A DNA stretch of 64,000 bases from Stenotrophomonas aracearum. Its GTDB lineage: Bacteria > Pseudomonadota > Gammaproteobacteria > Xanthomonadales > Xanthomonadaceae. Within the stretch, counting starts at the first letter, position 1. The number at the start of each line of letters is the position of its first letter. The position numbers and the translations under genes are program-made. The stretch is from NCBI RefSeq assembly GCF_031834615.1, contig NZ_CP115543.1:1003001-1067000 (forward strand), read 5' to 3'. Under the pieces are notes generated by a model. That model searched no databases and was not told where the DNA came from. It worked only from the letters and a program-made list of their open reading frames with translations. Positions 63,872-64,000 of the stretch are shown here, piece after piece.

Positions 63872-64000
63872 ATGCACATGGAATTGCATGATCCGTACCG
63901 CGCGCCGGCCACGTTTCCGACGCCTCCTGCCTTGCCGCGCGCCGTGCCTGACGCCGGAGCGTACGCCCAGCCGATCTCCGACGCGGCAGCCTATTACTCT
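63872..64000 (+). CDS. Start of an unidentified gene, cut by the right edge
   Basis: An ATG after GTAGAGAAGA begins a frame that stays open to the edge (43 codons). The visible part is Pro/Ala/Tyr-rich (DPYRAPATFPTPPALPRA, then SDAAAYYS), as in the disordered starts of some bacterial membrane proteins. Nothing more can be said. Confidence 0.6.
   Translation, partial: MHMELHDPYRAPATFPTPPALPRAVPDAGAYAQPISDAAAYYS

Overview
The window comes from a high-GC gammaproteobacterium of the Lysobacteraceae (Xanthomonadaceae), most likely Stenotrophomonas. The evidence is the gene order dnaX-ybaB-recR, the order yceD-rpmF-fabH...fabF-pabB-mltG-tmk-holB-pilZ, the order proC-yggS-pilT-pilU, and several intergenic palindromes headed by GTAG that match the SMAG/REP-like repeats known from S. 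maltophilia. All identifications rest on reading the sequence; no database search was run.

Region 1 (1 to about 16,614) is an accessory island abutting the 3' end of a tRNA-Ser(GGA) gene. Its integrase lies directly next to the tRNA, with a second tyrosine integrase at the far left. Between them are: a left-edge two-gene unit of unknown function; a 48-residue lysine-rich protein; a protein with uracil-DNA-glycosylase-like motifs; a complete SIR2-HerA antiphage pair; three same-strand genes of uncertain role (a possible nuclease-fold protein, a zinc-ribbon-like protein, and a protein with an R-x4-H HEPN-type motif); an unrecognised two-gene unit on the other strand; a MobA/MobL (MOBQ) relaxase with a candidate oriT just upstream; and a large coiled-coil protein ending in an Mrr-type nuclease domain. 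The combination suggests an integrative and mobilisable element carrying defence cargo. Its left boundary appears to lie outside the window.

Region 2 (16.8 to 27 kb) is core chromosome. It holds replication and recombination genes (dnaX, ybaB, recR), a HIT protein, an opposing MoxR/DUF58/transglutaminase/Slp operon, an ArnT-like glycosyltransferase and the YceF-type Maf pyrophosphatase.

Region 3 (27 to 38 kb) is the fatty-acid synthesis cluster (yceD, rpmF, fabH, a kinase-like gene, fabD, fabG, acpP, fabF). It is followed by pabB, mltG, tmk, holB, pilZ and a tRNA-Val with a clear sigma-70 promoter and terminator. plsX is absent from its usual place.

Region 4 (38 to 61 kb) is more variable. 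It contains small conserved hypotheticals, a VCBS-repeat protein, an H-NS-like protein, an AraC-type regulator beside a large propeller-type sensor kinase, a Tat-exported haloperoxidase-like hydrolase, an SDR/LysR pair, and a TonB siderophore receptor with a PepSY partner behind a possible Fur box. It also has a DUF4105/lipase lipoprotein pair and a divergent SoxR/MFS efflux pair with a SoxR-like operator.

Region 5 (59.8 to 64 kb) holds proC-yggS divergent from pilT-pilU, the two twitching-motility ATPases, which are separated by a triple GTAG palindrome array. A truncated gene runs off the right edge.
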